A stretch of DNA of 64,000 nt from Haloplanus vescus (GTDB lineage: Archaea; Halobacteriota; Halobacteria; Halobacteriales; Haloferacaceae): assembly GCF_900107665.1 (NCBI RefSeq), contig NZ_FNQT01000005.1, positions 1-64,000 on the forward strand, written 5' to 3'. The notes below the pieces were generated by a model that was not told where the DNA came from, did not search any database, and saw only the letters and a program-made list of their open reading frames with translations. Both the position numbers and the translations under genes were made by a program. Below, piece by piece: positions 31,622 through 41,737 of this stretch; position 1 is the stretch's first letter, and each line of letters begins with the position of its first letter.

Positions 31622-31975
31622 ATGGCTTCATCGAATCAACTGGACACAACGACGATACTGCTACTGATCCTCGGAGCGTTCATCCTCCTTCCGTTGCTCA
31701 TGATGGGGATGGGCTTCGGCGGGATGATGGGATACGGGGGAATGATGGGCCAGTACGGTAGTACCGGCGGCTGGTGGCCCGTTATCGGAATGCTTGTTCC
31801 ACTCGTCTTCCTCGTTGCGCTTCTCGGCGGGGGCTATCTCCTCTTCAGACGGGTAAGCGAAACACAAACGTCTGACAATCCCGCGATGGAAGAATTACGT
31901 CTGGCGTACGCCCGTGGCAATCTCACGGACGAAGAGTTCGAATCCCGCCGAAAGAAGCTCGAACAATCAGAGTGA
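31622..31975 (+). CDS. Met/Gly-rich membrane protein with SHOCT tail
   Basis: The third paralog, 117 residues. A TM helix (ILLLILGAFILLPLLMMG) leads into a Met/Gly loop (GFGGMMGYGGMMGQYG), then a second TM helix (IGMLVPLVFLVALLGGGYLLF) and the SHOCT motif (MEELRLAYARGNLTDEEFESRRKKL). It is closest to the 25948 protein, with near-identical SHOCT segments. It follows DUF302 by six bases, suggesting a joint role in handling a metal at the membrane. Confidence 0.72.
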   Translation: MASSNQLDTTTILLLILGAFILLPLLMMGMGFGGMMGYGGMMGQYGSTGGWWPVIGMLVPLVFLVALLGGGYLLFRRVSETQTSDNPAMEELRLAYARGNLTDEEFESRRKKLEQSE

Positions 31976-32115
31976 CCATCCGCTAAGGTACACACACAGC
32001 TACTCCTTTCTGCATGTCGTGCCCGGCTCGAAGCTGCTACTGTTCGGACTTCCCTCGTTCTCGATAGTGTAGGATCACAGCGAGAATTATATCGGTATCG
32101 AACGTACCATACAGT

Positions 32116-32511
32116 ATGATTCGATCACTCGTTGGTGTCCTCGGCGCTCTCTCAGCGCTGTTCCCGGACGAAATCGTCGAACTCTTCGAGAAACTCGCGA
32201 TTGCGAATCCGAGCGAGGGAACTGTGAGCGGGTGGGTCCGTCCAGCAATCCGGTCGGAGGGCGTTCTGATCGCTGTGATCTCCTTCTTCGACGGTCGGGC
32301 GTATGCGTGGCTGATGAATCTTACCGGCGTGTTCGGCGGGATAGTCCTCTTGTTTCCCGACCTGTATCGAAAATTTGCTACCGCGTTCCTGTACGAGCGT
32401 CCGGAGTCGATAGAATGGAACGAAGGATTCAGTTCTGGCGTTCGGGCTATCGGCGCATTATACGTCTTTTTAGCAGCGAAGACGTACCGGGAGCGCCACA
32501 ACGATACCTGA
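32116..32511 (+). CDS. Small membrane protein, unknown
   Basis: A 131-residue protein with a weakly hydrophobic N terminus (LVGVLGALSALFP), a central hydrophobic segment (AWLMNLTGVFGGIVLLFPDLY) and a C-terminal Gly/Ala helix. No known motif; family not recognised. The minus-strand reading frame across it shows poor haloarchaeal composition, so the plus-strand gene is preferred. It stands alone ahead of the CopZ-like gene. Confidence 0.5.
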   Translation: MIRSLVGVLGALSALFPDEIVELFEKLAIANPSEGTVSGWVRPAIRSEGVLIAVISFFDGRAYAWLMNLTGVFGGIVLLFPDLYRKFATAFLYERPESIEWNEGFSSGVRAIGALYVFLAAKTYRERHNDT

Positions 32512-32657
32512 GTCTTCCCGCCATCGACAGCCGGTGAATCTGAAATATGGTTCGTTTCGGCTGCAGGTATCACTTTGAATCTAAAGTTTGACCCCCAAGA
32601 GATCAGTATGATCGAAGGGGAAATCCGCTAAAGAGAGGGGACCGTATGTATCCCTGT

Positions 32658-32855
32658 ATGACGACGACCATCACCGTGGAAGGAATGTCGTGCGGTCACT
32701 GTGAGGAGACGGTCGAAGAGGCCCTTGAAGAGGTCTCTGGCGTGACTTCCGTGACCGTCGACAGGGAGAGCGAACAGGCAAGTGTCGAGGGTGAGGCAGA
32801 GGTCACGGCCCTTGTGGAGGCCGTCGAAGGCGCAGGGTACACCGCTCACGCCTGA
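32658..32855 (+). CDS. CopZ-like copper chaperone (HMA domain)
   Basis: A 65-residue single HMA domain: ITVEGMSCGHCEETVEEAL with the CxxC metal site, the usual beta-alpha-beta-beta-alpha-beta length, and a C-terminal GAGYTAHA. It would carry Cu(I) to the ATPase whose gene starts 148 bp downstream on the same strand. The ATG at 32658 is chosen over 32646, which would add MYPC; the extra Cys would be unusual for the family. Confidence 0.88.
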   Translation: MTTTITVEGMSCGHCEETVEEALEEVSGVTSVTVDRESEQASVEGEAEVTALVEAVEGAGYTAHA

Positions 32856-33003
32856 GTATAGTGATTAGCGGATAGCACGGACCGCTTCGAGACGACGGCC
32901 TACAGTTGTCTTTTGGAGTTTGCCTACGATGGTCCTGCTGTACGGTTTCAGGGGGCGAAGATTCAGGAAGCCAGCGAATTCACCTCTAAAGAGCATATGA
33001 CCT

Positions 33004-35166
33004 ATGGACGACCACAAAGATACAACTGAGAATTCCCCGGGAGGAGAAGACCAGCAGGACACCAGCAGTCACCAGCACGAACACGCCGGCCACGAAGGCG
33101 AAGGACACGGCCACAGTTCCCACGAGGGACACGGTGAGGGACATGGCGGGATGCACGAAGGCCACGAGCAAATGTTCCGGCGGCGCTTCTTCGTTTCGAC
33201 ACTCCTGTCGATTCCCGTCCTCCTGTACAGCGAAATGCTCCAAGAGTGGCTCGGGTTCTCCGTCCCCACGTTCCCGGGGAGCGAGTGGATCAACCCCATC
33301 TTCGCGGTCATTGTCTTCGCCTACGGTGGGATTCCGTTCCTCCAGATGGCGGTCCCGGAACTGAAAGACCGGGCACCGGGGATGATGACGCTCATCTCGA
33401 TGGCCATCTCGGTCGCGTTCATCTACAGTCTCGCGAGCGTGGTCTTCCCCACGCAGTCGGCGTTCTTCTGGGAGCTCGTCACGCTCATCGACATCATGCT
33501 GCTGGGGCACTGGATCGAGATGCGGTCGGTGCGGCGGGCCTCGAGCGCGGTCGACGAGTTGGCGAAACTGATGCCGGACACGGCGGAACGACTCACCGAG
33601 GACGGCGAGACCGAAGAGGTCCCTGTCAGTGAACTCTCCGAGGGCGACCTCGTGCTCGTCCGGCCGGGCGCGAGCGTGCCCGCCGACGGCGTCGTCGAGG
33701 AGGGAGATTCGGACGTCAACGAGTCGATGATCACGGGCGAGTCGAAACCGGTCTCGAAGGAGCCCGGTGACGAGGTCATCGGCGGCACCATCAACGGCGA
33801 CGGCAGTCTCCGCGTCCGCGTCGGTGCGACGGGCGAGGAGACGACGCTCGCGGGCATCATGCGGCTGGTAGAGGAAGCCCAGCAGAGCAAGTCCAAGACG
33901 CAGGTGCTGGCCGACCGCGCGGCCGGCTGGCTGTTCTACGTCGCGCTCGGGGCGGCAGTCGTGACCGCAATCGCGTGGACGGTCGCGGTCTCGTTCGACG
34001 CGACCGTCATCGAACGCGTCGTCACGGTACTCGTCATCGCCTGCCCACACGCCCTCGGGCTTGCCATCCCCCTCGTCGTCGCGATCAACACCTCCCTGGC
34101 GGCGCGTAATGGGATGCTCGTCCGCGACCGCATCGCGATGGAGGACGCACGGAAGCTGGATGCCATCATCTTCGACAAGACGGGGACGCTCACCGAAGGC
34201 GAGCACGGCGTCGTGGATATGGCGACCGTCGAGGGCGTCGACGAGGACGACGCGCTCGCGCTGGCGGCGGCCGTCGAGAGCGACTCCGAACACATGATCG
34301 CGCGAGCCATCCGCGAAGCAGCTGACGAGCGCGATCTCAGCGCCCCTGATGCGACCGACTTCGAGGCGATCAAAGGACGAGGGGTTCGCGCAAACGTCGA
34401 CGGAAGCGAGGTGTACGTCGGCGGTCCGAATCTGCTCTCACAGCTCGATAGCGAGGTTCCGGGCCACCTCCAGCGGTTCGCTGACGATGCGGGAGAGAAC
34501 GCACAGACGGTGGTGTATCTCGTCCGTGATGGGGAGTTGATCGCCGCGTTCGCGATGGCCGACGTGATCCGCGAGGAGAGTTTCCGCGTCGTCGACGCCC
34601 TCCACGATCTGGGGATCGAGGTGGCGATGCTGACCGGCGATTCGAAGGACGTCGCCAACGCTGTCGCCGACGAACTGGGCATCGACACGGTGTTCGCGGA
34701 AGTCCTCCCTGAAGACAAGGACATGAAAGTCCAGGAGCTCCAGGACCAGGGCAAGCTCGTGGGGATGGTCGGCGACGGCGTCAACGACGCGCCGGCGCTG
34801 ACACGAGCCGACGTCGGCATCGCGATCGGGAGCGGCACCGACGTCGCCGTCCAGTCGGCGGACGTCATCCTCGTCCAGAACAACCCTATGGACGTCGTTC
34901 GGCTGGTGAAGCTCAGTAAGGCGAGCTATCGGAAGATGCAGGAGAACATCGTCTGGGCCGCCGGCTACAACGTGTTCGCGATTCCGCTCGCAGCAGGCGT
35001 CTTAGCACCAATCGGGATTCTGCTCTCCCCCGCTGTGGGTGCGCTCCTGATGTCGCTGAGTACGGTGATCGTCGCAATCAACGCCCAGCTGCTCCGCCGC
35101 GTGGACCTGTCCATCCCCGAGCTTCCAGGCGGGACACCAGCGACTGACGCACAACCTGCAGACTGA
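33004..35166 (+). CDS. CopB-like P1B-3 copper ATPase (CPH motif)
   Basis: A 720-residue P-type ATPase. The N-terminal 55 residues are His-rich ([17 protein letters not shown]...), replacing an HMA domain. TM motif CPH (C347-P348-H349 in [13 protein letters not shown]) and phosphorylation site DKTGTLT (Asp391) are typical of the P1B-3 group, which moves Cu(II) or Cu(I)/Ag. GESKP, SEHM (the nucleotide-domain His) and GDGVNDAP are intact. It follows the CopZ-like gene. A second overlapping ATG at 32997 is in another frame. Confidence 0.92.
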   Translation: MDDHKDTTENSPGGEDQQDTSSHQHEHAGHEGEGHGHSSHEGHGEGHGGMHEGHEQMFRRRFFVSTLLSIPVLLYSEMLQEWLGFSVPTFPGSEWINPIFAVIVFAYGGIPFLQMAVPELKDRAPGMMTLISMAISVAFIYSLASVVFPTQSAFFWELVTLIDIMLLGHWIEMRSVRRASSAVDELAKLMPDTAERLTEDGETEEVPVSELSEGDLVLVRPGASVPADGVVEEGDSDVNESMITGESKPVSKEPGDEVIGGTINGDGSLRVRVGATGEETTLAGIMRLVEEAQQSKSKTQVLADRAAGWLFYVALGAAVVTAIAWTVAVSFDATVIERVVTVLVIACPHALGLAIPLVVAINTSLAARNGMLVRDRIAMEDARKLDAIIFDKTGTLTEGEHGVVDMATVEGVDEDDALALAAAVESDSEHMIARAIREAADERDLSAPDATDFEAIKGRGVRANVDGSEVYVGGPNLLSQLDSEVPGHLQRFADDAGENAQTVVYLVRDGELIAAFAMADVIREESFRVVDALHDLGIEVAMLTGDSKDVANAVADELGIDTVFAEVLPEDKDMKVQELQDQGKLVGMVGDGVNDAPALTRADVGIAIGSGTDVAVQSADVILVQNNPMDVVRLVKLSKASYRKMQENIVWAAGYNVFAIPLAAGVLAPIGILLSPAVGALLMSLSTVIVAINAQLLRRVDLSIPELPGGTPATDAQPAD

Positions 35167-35382
35167 AACGCGCCCGATCGCTTCGGAGCTTCTTTCAATT
35201 GCGTTCGGTTGGTGGTCAGCAACTGGCGGCACTGCGTAATTTCGGTGAGTATCGCTATGCGGTCACCGATTCCACAGTTTTCCCGAGGGGTGCGAAGTTC
35301 GGTATACACAGACGCTTCCTCTGATGGGCCACATAGCTACGCCAGCACTAGGTTTATACCGCTTGACGGACTTCTTTCCGAT

Positions 35383-35487
35383 ATGAGCCTCGAAGAGACG
35401 GTTGACTACCTCGCCGAGGAACTCGACATCGAGCGAAGTGAACACGTTCGCGAGGTCGGACAGTCGGTCGCTGAGCTTCGCGACTGA
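35383..35487 (+). CDS. 34-residue acidic small protein
   Basis: A small reading frame from the ATG at 35383 encodes MSLEETVDYLAEELD and a second acidic helix. A good TATA-like box (GGTTTATACC, 35351-35360) lies about 25 bp upstream, the distance for a leaderless message. The stop abuts the stop of the convergent Fic/DOC-like gene. It is too small for database recognition by eye; an antitoxin role is speculative because the pair is convergent. Confidence 0.45.
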   Translation: MSLEETVDYLAEELDIERSEHVREVGQSVAELRD

Positions 35488-36375
35488 TCAGAACATTTCT
35501 CTGAAGTCCCGTTCGACGAGCCCGTTCTCCAGATACGTGATGAACTCTTGTTTCGTTGGTCCTTGACGGTCGAGTAGATCGTCCCGTTCTGCTCGTTCGA
35601 GAACTGCCTGTCCGAAGTCCGTACAGTGGGATTCATGCTGCCCAGCGTACTTCGAAAGGGCTTCTCGCCAGTGCATATCCAGCTCGAATTCGGCTAATCG
35701 AATTTGGATCCCATCTTTCCGTTCGACGAGGTCGACATCCAGGTCTTCGAGTTGCTTGAAACGGAGGTTGTTCCGGCGGACCGTGATGAGCCGCTTGGAG
35801 TCGACGATGTAGGGGTCGACCCACTCTCGCCAGGTATCGTCGTCGACGTGTGTTCGTGGCATCGCAAAATCCGAGTCCACACTCTCAATACAGAACTGCA
35901 GCATAGCGATGCCAGTTCGATGATTCGCATTCGGGAGGGAATGTCGGAGAATCAAATTCGACATCACCTCTCCAGCGACGGTCGGAAGTGGGGCTCCCCA
36001 GGACACGTGATCGAGTGCCTGCTGGATCTTTTGTGGTTCGAACTCCTTGTAGAGCCGAAACTCATCCTCATCTCGAACATCGACAGCAGCTTCGAGCAAT
36101 TCCACTAACCGGAAGGCGACAACTTGCCCAGGACGAGGGAGGTCACGAATACGGTCGCTCAGCCATTCCTGATCGAAGTCGATATCTTGGGCTGATTCGA
36201 TCTCTGAATCGCCTTCGTAGAGCACATAGACCGGTGTTTCGAAGGGGTACCCGATGAGTTTTGTCGACTCGTCGGATTGCTCTCGCTGAGACCGGATCTC
36301 TGCTACCGATGCCGAGCTATATTTGAGTGAGAAATTCTCGGCCTGTGGATGATGATAGAAGACGAGCCGAGCCAT
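35488..36375 (-). CDS. Fic/DOC-like protein
   Basis: A 295-residue helical protein. Residues near 154-165 read RHSLPNANHRTGIAML, close to the Fic/Doc active-site loop H-x-F-x-x-[AG]-N-x-R-T. Fic/Doc enzymes transfer AMP or phosphate onto target proteins. The flanking part (LVELLEAAVDVRDEDEFRLYKEF ... in pieces) and the C-terminal 100 residues are helical and charged. The second residue of the loop is Ser-Leu rather than Pro-Phe, so activity is uncertain. It is flanked by a PadR-type gene upstream and convergent to a 34-residue gene. Confidence 0.6.
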   Translation of the reverse strand: MARLVFYHHPQAENFSLKYSSASVAEIRSQREQSDESTKLIGYPFETPVYVLYEGDSEIESAQDIDFDQEWLSDRIRDLPRPGQVVAFRLVELLEAAVDVRDEDEFRLYKEFEPQKIQQALDHVSWGAPLPTVAGEVMSNLILRHSLPNANHRTGIAMLQFCIESVDSDFAMPRTHVDDDTWREWVDPYIVDSKRLITVRRNNLRFKQLEDLDVDLVERKDGIQIRLAEFELDMHWREALSKYAGQHESHCTDFGQAVLERAERDDLLDRQGPTKQEFITYLENGLVERDFREMF

Positions 36376-36428
36376 CTCAATGCGTATTCGTGGGAAGTGG
36401 GTAAAGCAGTCCCGCTTTTATAATGATT

Positions 36429-36725
36429 CTACGACGTAGCGGGTGCGTTCACGTCTTCTAAATACTGACTTTCCCACTCACGTCGCGCCTCGATCTCCCG
36501 CAATCCGCGTTGCGTGACCGTGTACACGTTAGTCCGCTTGTCGAGTTCACCTTTCTCGAGCAGTCCTTTGTTGACGAGGTCGTCGAGGTTTGGATAGAGC
36601 CGCCCGTGGTTGATCTCTTGTTCGTAGTATTCGTCGAGTTCGGCCTTTACTGCGAGCCCGTGTGGTTCCTCGAGCCCGGCGATCACATACAAGATGTCCC
36701 GCTTGAACCCAGTTAGATCGTACAT
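36429..36725 (-). CDS. PadR-type winged-helix regulator
   Basis: A 98-residue PadR-family regulator from the ATG at 36725 (MYDLTGFKRDILYVIAGLEE). It contains the winged-helix core (GLAVKAELDEYYEQEINHGRLYPNLDDLVNKGLLEKGE) and wing (RTNVYTVTQRGLREI). A TATA-like box (CCTTTTAAAATAG) lies about 15-25 bp upstream, inside an in-frame extension that would otherwise start at 36776. It lies between the Fic-like gene and the CPW ATPase and may control either. Confidence 0.82.
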   Translation of the reverse strand: MYDLTGFKRDILYVIAGLEEPHGLAVKAELDEYYEQEINHGRLYPNLDDLVNKGLLEKGELDKRTNVYTVTQRGLREIEARREWESQYLEDVNAPATS

Positions 36726-36934
36726 CCGTCTATTCCCTATTTTAAAAGGGTGGCATATGTTCTCTCTGGTACTCAAAGACGGAGATTCGGACCAAGGGTA
36801 TCTACTGGTATACTCGTAACCGAACAGCGTTTAATATCGAGGCATTTGTATCACCGATAATGGCCCTTCGGACGAGGTCGCCCATGAGGTTCCGTAACTG
36901 TACTTGGCCCGCTGTCAGATGGTGGTAATCAATT

Positions 36935-39463
36935 GTGTCTTCATCTCAATCGCTATCTTCCACATGCGCGCTTTGTGGAGGGGCCGTCCCCGATGATCGA
37001 GACGTAGCTGAAGACGACATCGTCTTCTGCTGTGATGGATGTCGAAACGTCCATCGAGTGCTCGGTAGCGATGGAGATCACAGTCGGATGGCTCCGACAG
37101 GCGACCCCATACGCAGCCCTGGGTCTGTAGGGGGCGACCGCGAGGAAAACACACATCTATCGGGGTCTGAGGAACGTGTCTTCCTCCAAGTCGACGGGAT
37201 GCACTGTGCGACATGTGAAGCATTTCTCGAATCGGTCGCCAAGGAGTGTGAAGGCGTCGTCGATGCGGCAGCAAGCTACGTCACCGAGACGATCCGTATC
37301 ACATACGACCCTGACCGCGTCTCGAAGGAGACTCTCTGTGATACCCTGAGTACACTCGGCTATTCGGCAACCCTCCGTGCTGGAGGGAGCGATGACGCAC
37401 CGACTATAATTGGGCAGTCGCGCCGGTCGGACGAGCCGAATGAACGAGGCATTGACGAGGTGCTGGGATTCCGTTACGCTGCTGGCGTCATTTTCGGGAC
37501 GTTCATGCTTCTCCCGTATGCGGTCCTCCTCTATCCGGCGCAGCTCTCGTCGTTCTTTGGTGAGGGGACGCTCGATATGTACGCGAGTGCGTCCGGGATC
37601 GGCGGTGGAGATACCCTGTTGATCCTGCCGCTCTTTCTCGTTCTGACGGGTGTCGTCCTCGTGTTCACCGGCCTGCCGCTGTTACAGGGTGCGTATGTCA
37701 GTCTGAAGATGCGGCAGCCGAACACAGACCTGCTTGTCGCACTCCCCATCGTGAGTGCCTACGTGTACAGTACGATCGCCTTTCTTCTCGGTCGGATCGA
37801 CGTTTTCTACGATCTCACGATCGTGGTTGCCGCGAGTGTGGTGGCTGCCATCTTCTACGAATCACTGAGCAAGCAGCGAGCGATGGATCGCCTGACTGAT
37901 CTCACTATCTCTCACGTCACCGAAGCCAGGCGGTATGGCGCCGATGGGACGACGACGATGGTCGACGTACACGATCTGGAACCCGAGGAGCGGGTTCTCG
38001 TCCGTGAGGGCGAACGCATCCCGGTCGATGGTATTCTCGCTGAGGGTGAGTGCACGGTCGATGAAGCGATCGTGACGGGCGAGTCGCTCCCGGTATCGAA
38101 GCGAGCGGGCGACGACGTCGTCGGTGGGGCGGTCGTCACAAATGGTGCTGCTGTCCTCACGGTGAGCGATGAGACAACCAGTAGTATCGATCGCCTCATC
38201 ACTTCTGTCTGGAATCTCCAGAGTGGGGATCACGGCGTTCAGCGGCAGGCCGATCGGCTCGCGTCGGTCATCATCCCGGTCGTCGTCGGTGGGGCGGTAC
38301 TCGCCGGAGTGGGGTCGCTTCTGGTGGGGACTGGCATTCCCGTCGCCGTTCTGACGGCGCTGATGGTTCTCTTAGTTGGATGTCCGTGGGCACTTGGCCT
38401 GGCAACCCCGCTCTCGGTGGCAACCAGTATCGAACAAGCGGTAGAGCGGGGCATCGTCATCTTCGACGAGACCGTCTTCGAGCGCCTTCGGGACGTCGAC
38501 GTCGTCGTCTTCGACAAAACGGGGACTCTCACGACCGGCCAGATGGATGTCCTCGAGGCGGATGCACCGTCGGATCTGCTTGCAATCGTCGCGGCCCTCG
38601 AACAGCGAGCATCCCACCCAGCGGCCGACGCAATCGTGAATACGTTTGCACAAAGGAATCAGGAAGGCGATCGCTCGAAAGCCGATGGGGGGGTCGCCGA
38701 TGGCAGTGACCACGAGTACGCAGCGGACATCACTGAATTCACGAGCCACGCGACCGGCGTCGAAGGAGTCGTCGAGGACACGCGCGTTCTCGTCGGGAAT
38801 CTCGATCTCTTCGCGGAACTGGGGTGGTCGGTTAGCGAGCGGATCGAGACGCGTGCCGCAGAGGCACGAACGGCCGGTCACCTTCCGGTCGTCGTCGGTC
38901 GAGACGGTCGTGCAGAGGGCATCATCGACGTGGGCGACGAACCACGGGCAGGTTGGGATGACACACTCACGCAGCTGAATGACCGTGATATCGAGATCGT
39001 CGTTCTGACCGGTGATGACGAGGCTGCCACTGACTTTCTCGACAGCCATCCTGCCGTCGATCACGTGTTTGCGGGGGTCCCGCCGGCAGGCAAGACCGCG
39101 ACGATCCGGCGGTTACAGTCCCGGGGACAGGTTACGATGGTTGGTGATGGAACGAACGATGCACCGGCTCTTGCGACCGCAGACCTGGGAATCTCGCTCG
39201 GTGGTGGAACGGCACTCGCGTCCGATGCCGCGGATATTTCTATCGTCGATGACGACCTCGCAGCGGTGGGGACGACGTTCGACCTCGCAGATGCAGCTCG
39301 TCGGCGTGTCAAACAGAACAACGGGCTAGCGCTGCTCTACAATGGGGTCACGATTCCCCTTGCAGCGACGGGGTTGCTGAATCCGGTGTTTACGATGGGA
39401 GCGGTCGTGGCGACCGGCGGTCTCCTCGCGGCGAATTCGTTTCGAGACCTGCTTCACGAGTAG
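36935..39463 (+). CDS. Heavy-metal P-type ATPase with CPW motif
   Basis: An 842-residue ATPase starting at a GTG. The N terminus has a FixI/CcoI-type metal domain (CALC at 11-14, FCCDGC at 31-36), then an HMA domain ([10 protein letters not shown]91/C94). The canonical CPC in the membrane motif is CPW (C483-P484-W485 in [17 protein letters not shown]). The phosphorylation Asp527 is in [18 protein letters not shown] and the HP motif (ASHPAADA) are intact. The FixI/CopA2 plan suggests copper delivery to an oxidase rather than bulk export. The CPC to CPW change is unusual and removes one thiolate ligand. Located next to a PadR regulator. Confidence 0.88.
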   Translation: MSSSQSLSSTCALCGGAVPDDRDVAEDDIVFCCDGCRNVHRVLGSDGDHSRMAPTGDPIRSPGSVGGDREENTHLSGSEERVFLQVDGMHCATCEAFLESVAKECEGVVDAAASYVTETIRITYDPDRVSKETLCDTLSTLGYSATLRAGGSDDAPTIIGQSRRSDEPNERGIDEVLGFRYAAGVIFGTFMLLPYAVLLYPAQLSSFFGEGTLDMYASASGIGGGDTLLILPLFLVLTGVVLVFTGLPLLQGAYVSLKMRQPNTDLLVALPIVSAYVYSTIAFLLGRIDVFYDLTIVVAASVVAAIFYESLSKQRAMDRLTDLTISHVTEARRYGADGTTTMVDVHDLEPEERVLVREGERIPVDGILAEGECTVDEAIVTGESLPVSKRAGDDVVGGAVVTNGAAVLTVSDETTSSIDRLITSVWNLQSGDHGVQRQADRLASVIIPVVVGGAVLAGVGSLLVGTGIPVAVLTALMVLLVGCPWALGLATPLSVATSIEQAVERGIVIFDETVFERLRDVDVVVFDKTGTLTTGQMDVLEADAPSDLLAIVAALEQRASHPAADAIVNTFAQRNQEGDRSKADGGVADGSDHEYAADITEFTSHATGVEGVVEDTRVLVGNLDLFAELGWSVSERIETRAAEARTAGHLPVVVGRDGRAEGIIDVGDEPRAGWDDTLTQLNDRDIEIVVLTGDDEAATDFLDSHPAVDHVFAGVPPAGKTATIRRLQSRGQVTMVGDGTNDAPALATADLGISLGGGTALASDAADISIVDDDLAAVGTTFDLADAARRRVKQNNGLALLYNGVTIPLAATGLLNPVFTMGAVVATGGLLAANSFRDLLHE

Positions 39464-39526
39464 CGGCCCCAATCCCGCGAAGTGGCAGATACCTGCTGCA
39501 CCCGAATGAAGACAGCATCCATGGCT

Positions 39527-39709
39527 TCATTCGAGAAATTCGGAGGCACCGAGGCCCACGTACCCGACCGCAAAGCCCGCAACGATGATGCCTCCGGAGA
39601 GGGCTTGGTAGAACGGCGTCGACGGGAGAAAGCCGGTCGCGAGGGTGCCGACAACGATTAATACTGCTGCCAGTCCCAAAAACACGTACTGTCGACGTTT
39701 CCTCTTCAT
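39527..39709 (-). CDS. Small 60-residue membrane protein
   Basis: A short basic N terminus (MKRKRRQYVF) is followed by two TM helices (LAAVLIVVGTLATGFLP and GGIIVAGFAVGYVGLG). The family is not recognised. It lies between the CPW ATPase and the polytopic protein at 39765 with 55-63 bp on each side, so its transcription unit is unclear. Confidence 0.55.
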   Translation of the reverse strand: MKRKRRQYVFLGLAAVLIVVGTLATGFLPSTPFYQALSGGIIVAGFAVGYVGLGASEFLE

Positions 39710-39764
39710 ATCTTGAGATATTCGTCCACCCCGGGTGCTGTGTTCTCACGGTAGATACCTCACC

Positions 39765-40976
39765 TCAGTCGGCGGGGATGATGGCGGCCGATTGATCGGG
39801 CTGTCGGGCTGCTTGGACCGAGTAGATCAGGCTCCCGGTGAAGAGGACGAAGCTTCCTACGATGAATACTGCACTGAGCGGCGAGGCCGAATCGACGAAC
39901 ACCCAGTAGAGGGGGGCGGCAATCGATGGTCCGGCAGCAAGTACCGCGATCTTCGCGACGAGTGGCCCACAGCACCCACAGGTACACGTCCCGACGATTG
40001 CAGCACTCCCGGCGGTTCCTTCGGTCATGCCGGCTCGTTCCTCGACACGCCAGTGACGGGCAATGAGAGCGGCGTTCAACCCGATGAGTGCGCTTAGCAT
40101 TCCGACAACGATGACCTGACCGGGTGACACGGCCAGGAAGAACGGGATATGTATGAACGGGAGATGCGGAATCGCGATTTCGAGCGTCGGCCACGATACT
40201 AGCTGATAGATTGCGGGCAGAACGACGACTGTCACTTCCTCAGGGAAGCCCTCCTCGGGGAACAACGAGAGGTACCCCGTTATCGAGACGAAAAAGAGAG
40301 CTAATACGACACCGACACCGATTCCGAAGCGACGCGCAACCGGATCACGCATGACTGCGCGAATGACACTCCCTGCGTCCTTCCAGACGACATAACCGAC
40401 CAGGATTGGCGTGCCGAGGACGATGGCGTACCCGAGTGGATGCGTATCGCTTGCCAGTCCTGGAAGGAGGTAGGGGTACGAAATCCACAATCCCATGAGG
40501 ATGCCGAGGAACGTGTACCGTGGTCGCGATGGCCAGCGGAGCCACCCAACGACGAAGCTCGCGACCATGATTCCCAAGCCACTCAGCAGGGCCAGTGGCT
40601 GATACCACGCCCGGGGGAACGGCATCGAGCTCGCGGTATATGTCGGATCTGGGGAGAGCCCTTCGAAGAGTACGGCTCCGAGTGCAGTGATAGCGATACC
40701 GGCGAACACGCCGTACAGAGCGGTTGTTGCCGTGATCCGATCTGTCCGTTTGAGAAGGATGAATCCACCGAGAATAACGGCACCAACGAAAGCAATAATT
40801 ACACCGTGTCCTTGCGAGAGTCCACCACTTCCGGTTGTACCGTGGGCAGACGCGACGGGAACCTGAGTGAGCGTAACAATCGCTGCGAGAAGTACAGAGA
40901 GTGGCCGAATAGATCCGATTCGAGAGGTCTGTCCATGGGAGGGGTCCCCACGTGGTTGACGCTCTTCTGGTGACAT
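39765..40976 (-). CDS. Polytopic membrane protein with CxCxCC motif
   Basis: A 403-residue protein with an N-terminal signal-like helix (VLLAAIVTLTQVPVASAHG) and about nine TM helices. Near residue 320 a loop reads VGTCTCGCCGPLVAKI, a cluster of four cysteines near a membrane helix, suited to binding metal. Histidines occur in SSMPFPRAWYQPL and IPHLPFIHIP regions. The family is not recognised; similar proteins occur in haloarchaeal copper regions, from memory. Neighbours are copper proteins on both sides. Confidence 0.65.
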   Translation of the reverse strand: MSPEERQPRGDPSHGQTSRIGSIRPLSVLLAAIVTLTQVPVASAHGTTGSGGLSQGHGVIIAFVGAVILGGFILLKRTDRITATTALYGVFAGIAITALGAVLFEGLSPDPTYTASSMPFPRAWYQPLALLSGLGIMVASFVVGWLRWPSRPRYTFLGILMGLWISYPYLLPGLASDTHPLGYAIVLGTPILVGYVVWKDAGSVIRAVMRDPVARRFGIGVGVVLALFFVSITGYLSLFPEEGFPEEVTVVVLPAIYQLVSWPTLEIAIPHLPFIHIPFFLAVSPGQVIVVGMLSALIGLNAALIARHWRVEERAGMTEGTAGSAAIVGTCTCGCCGPLVAKIAVLAAGPSIAAPLYWVFVDSASPLSAVFIVGSFVLFTGSLIYSVQAARQPDQSAAIIPAD

Positions 40977-41104
40977 TATTCTGTCTTGGACAGGGAGCCA
41001 CTTCTACCTGACTGATTCACCTCTCATATTCTGGATTTGACTGTCGTTGGCTTATGCTGGGTGTGGAATTTTCCTCCTCCGAAAGTATGACCGGCGCGGT
41101 GAAT

Positions 41105-41524
41105 TCACTCGCCGTCCAGAAACACGAGGAACTGTATGTGCTTGAGGAACCAGACCGGAAGAACGGCCCCAACTCCTGCAGCGAGTAGGAGACTATTCGC
41201 TGCTGTCCACACGATTTGCCCGAGGACGGTGCTAATAATCAAGATGCCGTTGTATGCGATCGCATTCACCGCTAAATCGCCTCTCGACTCAGGCCGGGGC
41301 CACTTGATGAGACTGGGCTTGATTGCTGACGTCCGACCGGAAGCTACGGCGACAAGAAGTCCGAGTAAGCCGGATACAAACCATCCGAGAACAGCCGGTG
41401 GCCAGCTGTATACAACCGTTGCGGTGGCAAGAACAATCAGACACGGACTGGTGATTGTACCGATCTCTACGGAGGTATAGCGGGTTAAAATGTGTTCCTC
41501 GGTTCCTTGTTGTGCGGTAGCCAT
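41105..41524 (-). CDS. Membrane protein, unknown
   Basis: A 139-residue protein with four TM helices (CLIVLATATVVYSW, VLGWFVSGLLGLLVAVA, AYNGILIISTVLGQIVW, SLLLAAGVGAVLPVWFL) and a charged loop (SLIKWPRPESRGD). The family is not recognised. It is 40 bp from the tRNA-Glu gene on the same strand. Confidence 0.6.
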   Translation of the reverse strand: MATAQQGTEEHILTRYTSVEIGTITSPCLIVLATATVVYSWPPAVLGWFVSGLLGLLVAVASGRTSAIKPSLIKWPRPESRGDLAVNAIAYNGILIISTVLGQIVWTAANSLLLAAGVGAVLPVWFLKHIQFLVFLDGE

Positions 41525-41564
41525 CTGTGAGGATTATGAGTAGAGCAGTGGAACGAATGGGGAA

Positions 41565-41639
41565 TGCTCCGTCGAGGATTTGAACCTCGGTCCTCGGCGT
41601 GAGATGCCGAGATGATTGGCCGAGCTACACCAACGGAGC
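41565..41639 (-). tRNA. tRNA-Glu(CTC)
   Basis: The 75-nt minus-strand sequence folds as a cloverleaf. Acceptor arms are GCTCCGT and ACGGAGC with discriminator A. The anticodon stem is TCGGC/GCCGA with loop ATCTCAC, giving anticodon CTC after the conserved T33. The T-arm reads CCGAGGTTCAAATCCTCG, with the canonical GGTTCAAATCC loop. No intron is present and CCA is not encoded. tRNA 3' ends are common element insertion sites, but no repeat of this 3' end was seen elsewhere in the window. Confidence 0.95.
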
Positions 41640-41737
41640 ATCTCTAACTCGGGGCCTCAGTACTTCAAATACGGCCGGTGTCCTACTCAGTGGGAATCCG
41701 CCGTTTCCCCTTATCTTGGGGTCTTTGATACTGTGGT

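Noticed and set aside
32037-32573. Minus-strand frame opposite the 131-residue gene
   Set aside because: Composition (many Ser/Arg/Ile, few acidic residues) is unlike haloarchaeal proteins; the plus-strand frame is more acidic and has membrane segments.
32986-34293. 435-codon minus-strand frame
   Set aside because: It is antisense to the CPH ATPase, rich in Arg and Asp, and contains no known motif.
41565-41639. Element attachment site at the tRNA gene
   Set aside because: The tRNA is complete, but no direct repeat of its 3' end was found elsewhere in the window and no integrase lies next to it.
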